5,184 nt of DNA from an uncultured Lachnospiraceae bacterium (GTDB lineage Bacteria; Bacillota; Clostridia; Lachnospirales; Lachnospiraceae), in assembly GCA_947068385.1 (NCBI GenBank), contig CAMTBF010000289.1, forward strand, positions 1 through 5,184, given 5' to 3'. The translations under genes were made by a program, and so were the position numbers. Positions 1 to 4,575 of this stretch are shown here, piece after piece (position 1 is the stretch's first letter; every line of letters begins with the position of its first letter). The notes under the pieces are model-generated. The model did not search any database. It was not told the origin of the DNA and was given only the letters and a program-made list of their open reading frames with translations.

Positions 1-8
1 ATGAAGGC

Positions 9-161
9 CTACCTTCCGCAATTCCACATCGAGAAGCTCCTCCTGGATTCCGCCAATGACAAATCCGTAGCAGGAATTGCTCCAATCAATGACTGTACTA
101 CCGATGCAATATTCGCCTTTTCTGGCTCTTGTTCCTCCGTTGGAAAGATAAGAACCTCCAT
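9..161 (-). CDS. Short antitoxin-like protein (50 aa), possibly truncated or frameshifted
   Basis: This ATG ORF has a strong ribosome binding site, AAGGAGG at 168-174, six bases before the start. It begins 42 bp after the nucleotidyltransferase stop. The product starts MEVLIFPTEEQEPEK and contains SVVQSLIGAIPATDLSLAESRR (split: SVVQSLIGAIP, residues 21-31, then ATDLSLAESRR). A hydrophobic stretch, then IP, then an acidic or Leu-containing stretch and an Arg-rich end is what I associate with small clostridial antitoxin-like proteins that end in an 'ERL.KYE' type tail. Here that tail is missing: the frame ends SFSMWNCGR and stop, while a neighbouring frame (EELLDVELRKVGLH) stays open to the window edge, so a frameshift is possible. 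The frame is also open upstream of the ATG to about 195, so the N-terminus may be eroded too. The family assignment is from memory of the pattern and is weak; existence of the ORF with its ribosome binding site is clear. Confidence 0.45.
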   Translation of the reverse strand: MEVLIFPTEEQEPEKANIASVVQSLIGAIPATDLSLAESRRSFSMWNCGR

Positions 162-203
162 GGACAACCTCCTTCCAATCTCTGTTACAGCTTCATTTTA
201 TTT

Positions 204-536
204 TCATGCTGCTTCGCAATCCCCTGCGTCATACAAAAGCACCCCTTTTCTGTACACCTCGTTCTCTATAGAGGGAATCTCTTTTCTGGCTTCAAAACGG
301 CTTACGGTTCCTACAACAATATCCACAGGGCGCTGCTTCACTTTGCGGATTGATTTATATGCTTTTGTGGTTTCTGCGGGGATATCAGATACGGCATCGT
401 GTACGATGATGTAAAAATCAAAATCGCTTTCCTCTGTATAGGTGCTGTCTGCAAAAGAACCAAATAAATAGATTCGGACAGGTAGAAGCTGTTCGACAAA
501 ATGGTTTGTCAATTCCCGGATTTCGCTTGTGGGCAT
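204..536 (-). CDS. MNT-type minimal nucleotidyltransferase (110 aa)
   Basis: This is a small protein of the polymerase-beta-like nucleotidyltransferase superfamily, the MntA type usually found with a HEPN partner in toxin-antitoxin modules; characterised relatives transfer AMP to their HEPN partner. With the start at ATG 536 the GSFADSTYTEESDFD signature spans residues 26-40: G26-S27, then D38 and D40 as the DxD metal ligands. The third acidic residue is D72 in RPVDIVV. All catalytic residues are therefore present and 110 aa is normal for the family. ATG 536 has AAGGAG nine bases upstream. ATG 542, two codons earlier, is the alternative, since it overlaps the stop of an upstream mini-ORF as TGATG. 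A sigma-A type promoter lies at 604-632. The next gene is not a HEPN protein but a short antitoxin-like ORF. Target and partner are unknown. The gene is more A+T-rich than the genes right of the tRNA. Confidence 0.85.
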   Translation of the reverse strand: MPTSEIRELTNHFVEQLLPVRIYLFGSFADSTYTEESDFDFYIIVHDAVSDIPAETTKAYKSIRKVKQRPVDIVVGTVSRFEARKEIPSIENEVYRKGVLLYDAGDCEAA

Positions 537-541
537 AATCA

Positions 542-592
542 TCAACTCCTTCCTTTGATAAAGTGCCTCTTATTCAAGTCTTCTTTTTCCAT
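542..592 (-). CDS. Upstream mini-ORF (16 aa), coupled to the nucleotidyltransferase
   Basis: The ORF reads MEKEDLNKRHFIKGRS and stop. Its ATG is only about 4-6 nt from the start site expected from the -10 box at 604-609, so the transcript would be almost leaderless, and no Shine-Dalgarno sequence precedes it. Its TGA overlaps ATG 542 of the next gene as TGATG, and its last codons contain the AGGAAGGAG ribosome binding site of that gene. This geometry would allow ribosomes translating the mini-ORF to control or re-initiate on the nucleotidyltransferase. It could also be chance or the residue of a lost gene; the peptide resembles nothing I recognise. Confidence 0.35.
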   Translation of the reverse strand: MEKEDLNKRHFIKGRS

Positions 593-603
593 AGCTTACT
601 TTC

Positions 604-632
604 ATTATACAAAAAGCTTCTCCTGTTTACAA
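604..632 (-). promoter_or_regulatory. Sigma-A type promoter of the nucleotidyltransferase locus
   Basis: Read on the minus strand there is TTGTAA (627-632), a 17-bp spacer, and a perfect TATAAT (604-609). The expected start is near 597. It lies 60-70 bp upstream of the nucleotidyltransferase start, and the -35 box overlaps the last copy of the 14-bp repeat array. Confidence 0.7.
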
Positions 633-676
633 TAGAATTTTGATAATAGAATCTGCCCTATGATTCTATTATCAAA
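625..676 (-). repeat. Three-copy 14-bp repeat array, probable operator
   Basis: On the minus strand, TTTGATAATAGAAT (663-676) and ATTCTATTATCAAA (639-652) form a perfect 14-bp inverted repeat around a 10-nt spacer. A third copy, ATTCTATTGTAAAC (625-638), directly abuts the second and matches it at 11 of 14 positions, so two copies are in exact 14-bp tandem. The third copy covers the -35 box at 627-632. The arms are A+T-rich and are not followed by a T-run, which fits a protein binding site upstream of and across the promoter better than a terminator. The regulator is unknown; autoregulation by a product of the locus is an inference. Confidence 0.6.
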
Positions 677-702
677 TTCCCATGAAATTTTTGTCAGCAA
701 CA

Positions 703-733
703 TTAAAGAGGGAATATCCGAAGATATCCCCTC
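703..733 (-). terminator. Intrinsic terminator of tRNA-Pro
   Basis: Minus-strand hairpin: an 11-bp stem between 723-733 and 708-718 with one G-T wobble, closed by a TTCG tetraloop (719-722) and followed by TTTAAT. It lies about 25 bp past the tRNA 3' end. The downstream T-run is short but the stem is long and the loop is of the very stable UUCG type. Confidence 0.7.
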
Positions 734-757
734 CACAAGCTGGCTATCATAAATCAA

Positions 758-832
758 TCGGGGTGACAGGATTCGAACCTGCGACCTCCTGGTCCCAAAC
801 CAGGCGCTCTAGCCAAGCTGAGCCACACCCCG
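758..832 (-). tRNA. tRNA-Pro (anticodon UGG)
   Basis: A 75-nt cloverleaf fits completely. The acceptor stem CGGGGTG pairs with CACCCCG, with discriminator A at 758. The D arm is GCTC/GAGC around a ten-base loop with GG. The anticodon stem CCTGG/CCAGG encloses the loop TTTGGGA, anticodon TGG. The variable region has five bases, and the T arm GCAGG-TTCGAAT-CCTGT is standard. The 3' CCA is not encoded (the next bases are TTG), so it must be added by CCA transferase. The gene has its own perfect promoter and a hairpin terminator, so it is a single-gene unit. Its 3' end faces the A+T-rich accessory stretch on the left. Confidence 0.97.
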
Positions 833-886
833 AGATGCCGCAGGCCTCCGCCCCGCATCCCGCGGCGCAACACCTGCAACGTGCCC

Positions 887-916
887 ATTATATCCCAAAA
901 CAGCCTTCCCTGTCAA
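887..916 (-). promoter_or_regulatory. Perfect-consensus sigma-A promoter of tRNA-Pro
   Basis: Minus strand: TTGACA (911-916), 18-bp spacer, TATAAT (887-892), both boxes perfect. The expected start near 880 leaves a GC-rich 5' leader of about 48 nt for RNase P to remove. The -35 box starts only 5 bp after the stop codon of the phosphoesterase gene and sits inside the small palindrome TCCCTTGACAGGGA (907-920). Confidence 0.85.
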
Positions 917-921
917 GGGAT

Positions 922-1395
922 TTACAGATATTCGATGGCAAAATCCGCCCTTTCCCCCTCCACCTCCATGACCACATAGGACGGCCGCCGCCCCTCCTGC
1001 CTGGGGTAGGACAGGCTCCCGGGGTTCACGGCTATGACGCCGCCCTGTCTGTCCACCGACGGCTTGTGGGTGTGCCCGTACATCACGATGTCGAAGCCCC
1101 TGGCCCTGGCCTCCCTCTTGATGACCTCGCTGCCCATGGACACATAGTAGTTATGCCCGTGGGTCACCCATACCCGAAAGGAGCCCAGCTCCAGTTCCAG
1201 CTCCCTGGGCAGGTAGGAGAAGAAATCGTTGTTCCCCAGCACGATCTGCACCGGGCAGGCCGCCGCGTTGGTCAGGACGTACTCGGCCCCCTCCGCGTCC
1301 CCGCAGTGGATTACCAGATCCGGCTCCACAAGCTCCAGGGCCTTGAAATAATTTTCGTTCTTCCTGTGGGTATCACTGACTATCAGCACCTTCAT
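922..1395 (-). CDS. yfcE: YfcE/MJ0936-family metallophosphoesterase (157 aa)
   Basis: This is a small calcineurin-like phosphoesterase with two metal ions, predicted to be cytosolic. The metal-binding motifs appear in family order: D8 and H10 in SDTH, D33 in HCGD, N55 in GNND, H79 in VTHGH, and H108/H110 in YGHTHKP. NPGS at 124-127 is the usual C-terminal signature. The length of 157 aa is normal. Relatives hydrolyse model phosphodiesters, but the natural substrate is unclear, so no precise reaction is assigned. The ATG overlaps the rdgB stop as ATGA, implying translational coupling, with GGAGGAG inside the end of rdgB as ribosome binding site. The rdgB-phosphoesterase order is the same as B. 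subtilis ysnA-ysnB. No good terminator follows; the tRNA-Pro promoter begins 5 bp after the stop. Confidence 0.92.
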   Translation of the reverse strand: MKVLIVSDTHRKNENYFKALELVEPDLVIHCGDAEGAEYVLTNAAACPVQIVLGNNDFFSYLPRELELELGSFRVWVTHGHNYYVSMGSEVIKREARARGFDIVMYGHTHKPSVDRQGGVIAVNPGSLSYPRQEGRRPSYVVMEVEGERADFAIEYL

Positions 1396-1982
1396 AGCTT
1401 CGCCAGCTCCTCCTTCATCAGCCGCAGCGCCTTGCCCCTGTGGCTCACCAGGTTCTTCTCCTCCTCCGTCAGCTCCGCCGTGGTCCTCCCCAGCTCCGGC
1501 ACATAGAAGATGGGGTCGTACCCGAAGCCGTTCTCCCCCTTCTCCTCATAGCCGATCCGGCCCTCTATGGCGGCCCGCACCGTCAGCTCCCGGCCGTCCG
1601 GCAGCACCGCCGCAATGGCGCAGACGAACCTGGCGGTGCGCTCCTCCTCCGGCACGCCCTCCAGCCGCCCGATCAAATCCGCGTTCTTGACCCGGTAGGA
1701 GGTGTCCTCCCCCAGATACCTGGCGGAATGGATCCCTGGCTCCTTTCCCAGGCAGTCGATCTCCAGCCCGGAGTCGTCGGCCAGCACCAGCTCTCCCGAT
1801 GCCGCTGCCACCGCTCTGGCCTTGATCAGGGCGTTCTCCTCGTAGGTGCTTCCGTCCTCCACTATCTCCGTCCGGATCCCTGCCTCCTTCATGGACAGGA
1901 TCTCCGGGTATGTATCAGCGAGAATCTCCCTGATCTCCCGCATCTTCCCCTCGTTTCCCGTGGCAAATATCAATCGTCCCAT
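1392..1982 (-). CDS. rdgB: RdgB/HAM1 XTP/dITP diphosphatase (196 aa)
   Basis: This house-cleaning enzyme hydrolyses dITP, XTP and ITP to the monophosphate and pyrophosphate, keeping deaminated purines out of DNA and RNA. The phosphate-binding TGNEGK motif is at residues 8-13 with E16 following. The YEENA helix is at 48-52, the catalytic DDSGLEID block at 69-76, GFGYDP, which forms part of the base pocket, at 152-157, and SHRGKA at 180-185. Length is standard and no key residue is missing. AGAGG lies 5 bases before the ATG. The gene begins 53 bp after the methyltransferase stop and overlaps the phosphoesterase gene by 4 bp, so these three genes very likely form one transcript. No promoter is visible in the 53-bp gap. 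Confidence 0.96.
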   Translation of the reverse strand: MGRLIFATGNEGKMREIREILADTYPEILSMKEAGIRTEIVEDGSTYEENALIKARAVAAASGELVLADDSGLEIDCLGKEPGIHSARYLGEDTSYRVKNADLIGRLEGVPEEERTARFVCAIAAVLPDGRELTVRAAIEGRIGYEEKGENGFGYDPIFYVPELGRTTAELTEEEKNLVSHRGKALRLMKEELAKL

Positions 1983-2035
1983 ATCATCCTCTTATCTTAT
2001 TTTCTCTTCCCCCGAAACGCCCTGCCCCAAGGATA

Positions 2036-3184
2036 TCATAAAAAGCACTTGGGCGGCTTAGGCCCCAGGAACTGATAATAGTAGGCCTTCATCATGCCGT
2101 TGTAAATCTTGCGGTTCCTGTCCGCCTTGCGCCCGATGTCCCGCTCCGCGCCCTCGTAGGCGGATATCAGGTACATGCTCCAGGTATCCAGCAGCCGGAA
2201 CCGCTCCCCGATAGTCCGGTACAGCCCGGGCATCTCCTCCTTGTCGCGGAGCCGCTCCCCATAGGGCGGATTTGTGATGATAAAGCCGTACTTCTTCGGG
2301 TGGCTCAGCTGGGCCACGTCCCGCCGCTGGAAGTGGATCAGCTTCTCCACCCCCGCCCGCTTCGCGTTCTCCCTGGCGATCTCCACCATGTGGTCGTCCA
2401 TGTCGTACCCCTGTATGTCCGTCTCTATCTCCAGGTTCACCAGCTCCTCGGCCTCCTCCTGGGCGTCCTGCCACAGACCCTTGCTGACCACATATGGCCA
2501 GTCCTCCGCCGTGAAGTCCCGATTCATCCCCGGCGCGATATTGGCCGCCATCATAGCCGCCTCGATGGGGATGGTGCCGCTGCCGCAGAAAGGATCCACC
2601 AGGATCCGCTCCCCGTTCCAAGGAGTCAGCATGATCATGGCCGCCGCCAGGTTCTCCGCGATGGGGGCCTGGGCCACGAGCTTGCGGTACCCCCTCTTGT
2701 GCAGGGACACCCCCGTGCTGTCCAGCCCCACCGTGACCTGATCCTTCATCAGGAAGACCCGGAGGGGAAACTCCGCGCCGTCCTCCTGGAACCAGCTTAC
2801 ATGATAGACCCCCTTCAGGCGCTCTACCATTGCCTTCTTCATGACAGACTGGATGTCCGAAGGGCTGAACAGCTTCGACTTCACGCTGGCCGCCTTGGCC
2901 ACCCAGAACCTCCCGTCCTCCGGTATGTACTCCTCCCAGGGGAGGGCCTTCGTCCCCTCGAACAGCTCCTCGAAGCTCTCCGCGTGGAAGCTGCCGATTT
3001 TAATCAGCACCCGCTCCGCGCTCCGCAGGAAGATGTTGGCCCGGCACAGGGCCTCCTCGTCTCCCAGAAAGGTCACCCTGCCGTCCACCACCTCCGAGAT
3101 ATCATATCCCAGGTCGTCGATTTCCCGTTTCAGCACCGCTTCCATGCCAAAGTGGCAGGGAACTATCAATTCAAATTTCCGCAT
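2036..3184 (-). CDS. rlmL: THUMP-domain 23S rRNA guanine-N2 methyltransferase, RlmL/YpsC type (382 aa)
   Basis: SAM-dependent RNA methyltransferase of the B. subtilis YpsC type, related to the N-terminal half of E. coli RlmL, which makes m2G2445 in 23S rRNA. From the chosen start, an N-terminal domain begins with FELIVPCHFGMEAVLKREI (residues 4-22), followed by a THUMP region to about residue 155 and HKRGYR at 162-167. The Rossmann methyltransferase domain has SAM motif I DPFCGSGT at 197-204, the acidic GYDMD at 259-263, and the catalytic NPPYGERL at 305-312. The frame extends 24 codons further to ATG 3256, but ATG 3184 has GAGGGG four bases upstream and gives the usual family length of about 380 aa, so it is preferred. 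The gene heads the rlmL-rdgB-yfcE operon. Methylation of the homologous site here is inferred from family, not shown. Confidence 0.93.
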   Translation of the reverse strand: MRKFELIVPCHFGMEAVLKREIDDLGYDISEVVDGRVTFLGDEEALCRANIFLRSAERVLIKIGSFHAESFEELFEGTKALPWEEYIPEDGRFWVAKAASVKSKLFSPSDIQSVMKKAMVERLKGVYHVSWFQEDGAEFPLRVFLMKDQVTVGLDSTGVSLHKRGYRKLVAQAPIAENLAAAMIMLTPWNGERILVDPFCGSGTIPIEAAMMAANIAPGMNRDFTAEDWPYVVSKGLWQDAQEEAEELVNLEIETDIQGYDMDDHMVEIARENAKRAGVEKLIHFQRRDVAQLSHPKKYGFIITNPPYGERLRDKEEMPGLYRTIGERFRLLDTWSMYLISAYEGAERDIGRKADRNRKIYNGMMKAYYYQFLGPKPPKCFL

Positions 3185-3276
3185 GTCTCCCCTCGTCCCG
3201 CGGCTGCGCGGCCTCCATCCCGATACGCCGTACTTTCCTATCCGCTGCTTTTCCATGCCGCTCTTCTATGTAAATA

Positions 3277-3320
3277 GGGGCACTGTACCATGCAGTGCAG
3301 CGCCCCTGCCGCCAGGCAGG
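3277..3320 (-). terminator. Two abutting stem-loops after the N/Q-rich gene, probable terminator
   Basis: On the minus strand the first hairpin is CCTGCC-TGGC-GGCAGG (3305-3320), starting 2 bp after the stop codon. The second pairs 3295-3306 with 3277-3288 around a 6-nt loop, 12 bp with one wobble and one mismatch. They share two bases, so they compete slightly. Only TATTTACAT follows, a poor T-run, so termination may be incomplete and an attenuator ahead of the rlmL operon is also possible. Confidence 0.45.
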
Positions 3321-3322
3321 AC

Positions 3323-3487
3323 TTAGTAGTTGTTGTCCTGGCTGTTCTGGTTCTTGCTCTGGTTGTTGTTCTGGTTCTTGCTCTGATTGTTGTTCTGGTT
3401 CTTGTTCTGGTTGTTGTTCTGATTCTGGTTCTGGCTGTTCTTGCAGTTCTCAGAATTGTTGGCGTTGTTGTACTTATTGTTGTCCAT
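3323..3487 (-). CDS. Asn/Gln-rich mini-protein (54 aa), candidate spore protein
   Basis: The 54-residue product begins MDNNKYNNANNSENCKNSQN and is almost entirely Asn, Gln, Lys and Ser, with a single Cys (residue 15). Residues 24-47 are three copies of an octapeptide, NNNQNKNQ then NNNQSKNQ twice. GAGG lies six bases before the ATG. About 140 bp upstream is a promoter of sigma-G/sigma-F type and just downstream are stem-loops, so it looks like its own transcription unit. The composition recalls the N/Q-rich gamma-type small acid-soluble spore proteins, which serve as an amino-acid store in germinating spores. However, I see no recognisable GPR protease site, so this is an analogy rather than an assignment. 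The composition predicts a disordered, soluble protein. Confidence that it is a real gene is moderate to high; function is open. Confidence 0.7.
   Translation of the reverse strand: MDNNKYNNANNSENCKNSQNQNQNNNQNKNQNNNQSKNQNNNQSKNQNSQDNNY
3347..3418 (-). repeat. Three tandem 24-bp units inside the N/Q-rich gene
   Basis: Three near-identical 24-bp units encode NNNQNKNQ, NNNQSKNQ and NNNQSKNQ. The unit length is a multiple of three, so gain or loss of units would keep the frame. Differences between units are mostly silent or Asn/Ser changes. Confidence 0.8.
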
Positions 3488-3625
3488 TTCTTTCCTCACA
3501 TCCTGCCGCTTTCCTGCGACGTTTCTGCCGGAATCCGCTTCTCTCCTACAATTCCTGGAAACGTGGGTCGCGCGGTTCCGGGGAAGCGTAAGTCTCAGGC
3601 GGTTCCGTATTTTCAGTTACAGCAG

Positions 3626-3655
3626 TAGTATGAGAGGATTTCTGAAAAAATATGC
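3626..3655 (-). promoter_or_regulatory. Forespore-type (sigma-G/sigma-F) promoter candidate
   Basis: Minus strand: GCATA (3651-3655), 18-bp spacer, CATACTA (3626-3632). The -10 fits the sigma-F/sigma-G pattern CATnnTA and the -35 fits GHATR. No sigma-A promoter as good as this is seen between the HAAS gene stop and the N/Q-rich gene. The start near 3619 gives a leader of about 130 nt. Short motifs occur by chance, so this rests on position and on the nature of the downstream gene. Confidence 0.5.
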
Positions 3656-3672
3656 ATGCAAATCCTAATTTT

Positions 3673-4233
3673 TTAATTCAGCCAGTCCCGGAACACCTTT
3701 ACCAGGAAAAGCACGCCCAAAATGGGCAGCAATATGGGCAAAAGGGCCGTGATCACGGAGAATATGGCGCTCAGGATCAATACCACCACCAGCAGCGCCA
3801 GGATCAGCCACGCCCAGAGGGGAACCCTGGCAAGCAGGCTGACCCTGCCCCGGCCCAGGGGCCCCTGGGGCTGGTATCCCCCGTCCGCCTCCCGGCCGGA
3901 CCAACCGCTGTCCTCCCCGTATTCGGCATACTGCCCGGCCTGGCCGCTGCCTTCCCCATACTCCGCGTACTGCCCGGCCTGACCGCTGCCATGCCTGGAA
4001 CCGCTGCCGCTATACCCGGCCGACCGTCCACTGCCGCCTCCGGTCTCCACGATGGTCCGGGCGATGAGCCGCGGATCCCCCAGCTCCGAGAGCACCTCCC
4101 CCTCGTCCCTTCCTTTCCGGGTCTCGGTATTGATGTAATCCTCGTAGTATTCCAGGTTCTCCGTAAGCTGGGCGGAGGTCACCCTGCCGCCAAGCGCCAG
4201 GCGCAGCGACTCTAAAAATTCTCTTTTCGTCAT
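3673..4233 (-). CDS. HAAS/DUF1700-domain membrane protein (186 aa)
   Basis: Residues 1-62 match the HAAS (DUF1700) pattern: MTKREFLESLRLAL, then LEYYEDYI with charged residues, then VLSELGDPRLIARTIV. Residues 64-135 are a Gly/Ser/Gln/Tyr-rich linker with a perfect 13-residue tandem duplication (GSGQAGQYAEYGE at 82-94 and 95-107). Two hydrophobic segments, about 139-160 and 162-180, form a membrane hairpin, followed by the basic tail VFRDWLN. HAAS domains are thought to act in signalling, often next to a PadR regulator, but no PadR gene is visible here. The frame extends upstream to 4293, but ATG 4233 begins the HAAS consensus. It starts 4 bp after the stop of the Cys-rich gene, with TAGGA overlapping that stop, so translation is probably coupled. 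Function is unknown. Confidence 0.8.
   Translation of the reverse strand: MTKREFLESLRLALGGRVTSAQLTENLEYYEDYINTETRKGRDEGEVLSELGDPRLIARTIVETGGGSGRSAGYSGSGSRHGSGQAGQYAEYGEGSGQAGQYAEYGEDSGWSGREADGGYQPQGPLGRGRVSLLARVPLWAWLILALLVVVLILSAIFSVITALLPILLPILGVLFLVKVFRDWLN
3913..3990 (-). repeat. 39-bp tandem duplication in the HAAS-protein linker
   Basis: Units 3952-3990 and 3913-3951 encode identical 13-residue peptides, but differ at several mostly third-codon positions. Identical protein with diverged DNA suggests an old duplication whose peptide has been kept. Confidence 0.85.
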
Positions 4234-4237
4234 GTTC

Positions 4238-4504
4238 CTACCATTTCTTTCTGGGGCAGATGTTCTTCGCCACCACCGCCCGAAGCTCCACATAGCAGCC
4301 GCAGATGCGGCACATCCCCTCCAGCAGAAGGTCGCACTCCTTGCAGACCGCCAGCCTTTCCTCGTACAGCGCCTCGTCCGCTTTGATGTCCGGATCCAGG
4401 TTGGCGCTGTACTCCCGCAGGGAGCGGAAATATTCTTCCTTCCCTATCATGTCCCTGGTGAGGCACTTTCTGCAATAACGCTGGTTCCCGGTCTTTTGTT
4501 CCAT
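4238..4504 (-). CDS. Cys-rich zinc-ribbon-like protein, DUF6171 type (88 aa)
   Basis: The protein has eight cysteines in metal-site arrangement: C11-x2-C14 in CRKC, C54-x2-C57 in CKEC, C65-x2-C68-x-C70 in CRICGC, and C83 in ICP, ending KKW. Between the first two pairs is a charged helix with ANLDPDIKADE. This order, CRKCL..EEY..(I/L)...E..CKECD.LL.GMCR.CGC.VE.R......CP, is what I remember for DUF6171, a small clostridial family of unknown function. One or two zinc or iron sites are likely. It probably has no signal peptide and is cytosolic. GGAG precedes the ATG by five bases, and the promoter at 4547-4575 lies just upstream. It is cotranscribed with the HAAS gene, which starts 4 bp after its stop. 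Family name is from memory; the Cys pattern is certain. Confidence 0.8.
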   Translation of the reverse strand: MEQKTGNQRYCRKCLTRDMIGKEEYFRSLREYSANLDPDIKADEALYEERLAVCKECDLLLEGMCRICGCYVELRAVVAKNICPRKKW

Positions 4505-4546
4505 AACTGCTCCATGTCTGCTCCTATGTTTCCACCGACTTATGAC

Positions 4547-4575
4547 ATTATACTTTCTTTATTGCATAAAATCAA
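4547..4575 (-). promoter_or_regulatory. Sigma-A type promoter of the DUF6171-HAAS pair
   Basis: Minus strand: TTGATT (4570-4575), 17-bp spacer, perfect TATAAT (4547-4552), about 40 bp upstream of ATG 4504. The -35 box contains the TGA stop of the ABC ATPase gene (4572-4574), so the two units are packed without any intergenic space. Confidence 0.7.

Noticed and set aside
1..414. Plus-strand frame of 137 codons from the window edge
   Set aside because: It is antisense to the nucleotidyltransferase and the small ORF, has no ribosome binding site in view and no recognisable motif.
639..676. Inverted repeat as an intrinsic terminator
   Set aside because: The stem is nearly all A-T, no T-run follows, and a third copy abuts it over the -35 box; the hairpin at 703-733 is the better terminator.
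907..920. TCCCTTGACAGGGA palindrome as terminator of the rdgB-phosphoesterase operon
   Set aside because: The stem has only 5 bp, the T-run is four bases and displaced, and the sequence contains the -35 box of tRNA-Pro; recorded only as part of that promoter.
3185..3256. 24-codon N-terminal extension of the methyltransferase to ATG 3256
   Set aside because: The sequence is Arg/Gly-rich without family resemblance, the ribosome binding site is weak, and ATG 3184 gives the usual family length.
2300..3277. Long plus-strand frame of 325 codons
   Set aside because: It is antisense to the methyltransferase with intact SAM motifs; long opposite frames are expected in GC-rich coding DNA. The same applies to the frames at 682-1506 and 1440-2075.
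3347..3418. CRISPR-like or non-coding direct repeats
   Set aside because: The units abut without spacers, have codon periodicity and lie in an ORF with a good ribosome binding site.
3656..3676. A+T-rich stretch after the HAAS gene as its terminator
   Set aside because: Only a weak GGATTT/AAATCC pairing with a large loop and no following T-run can be drawn.
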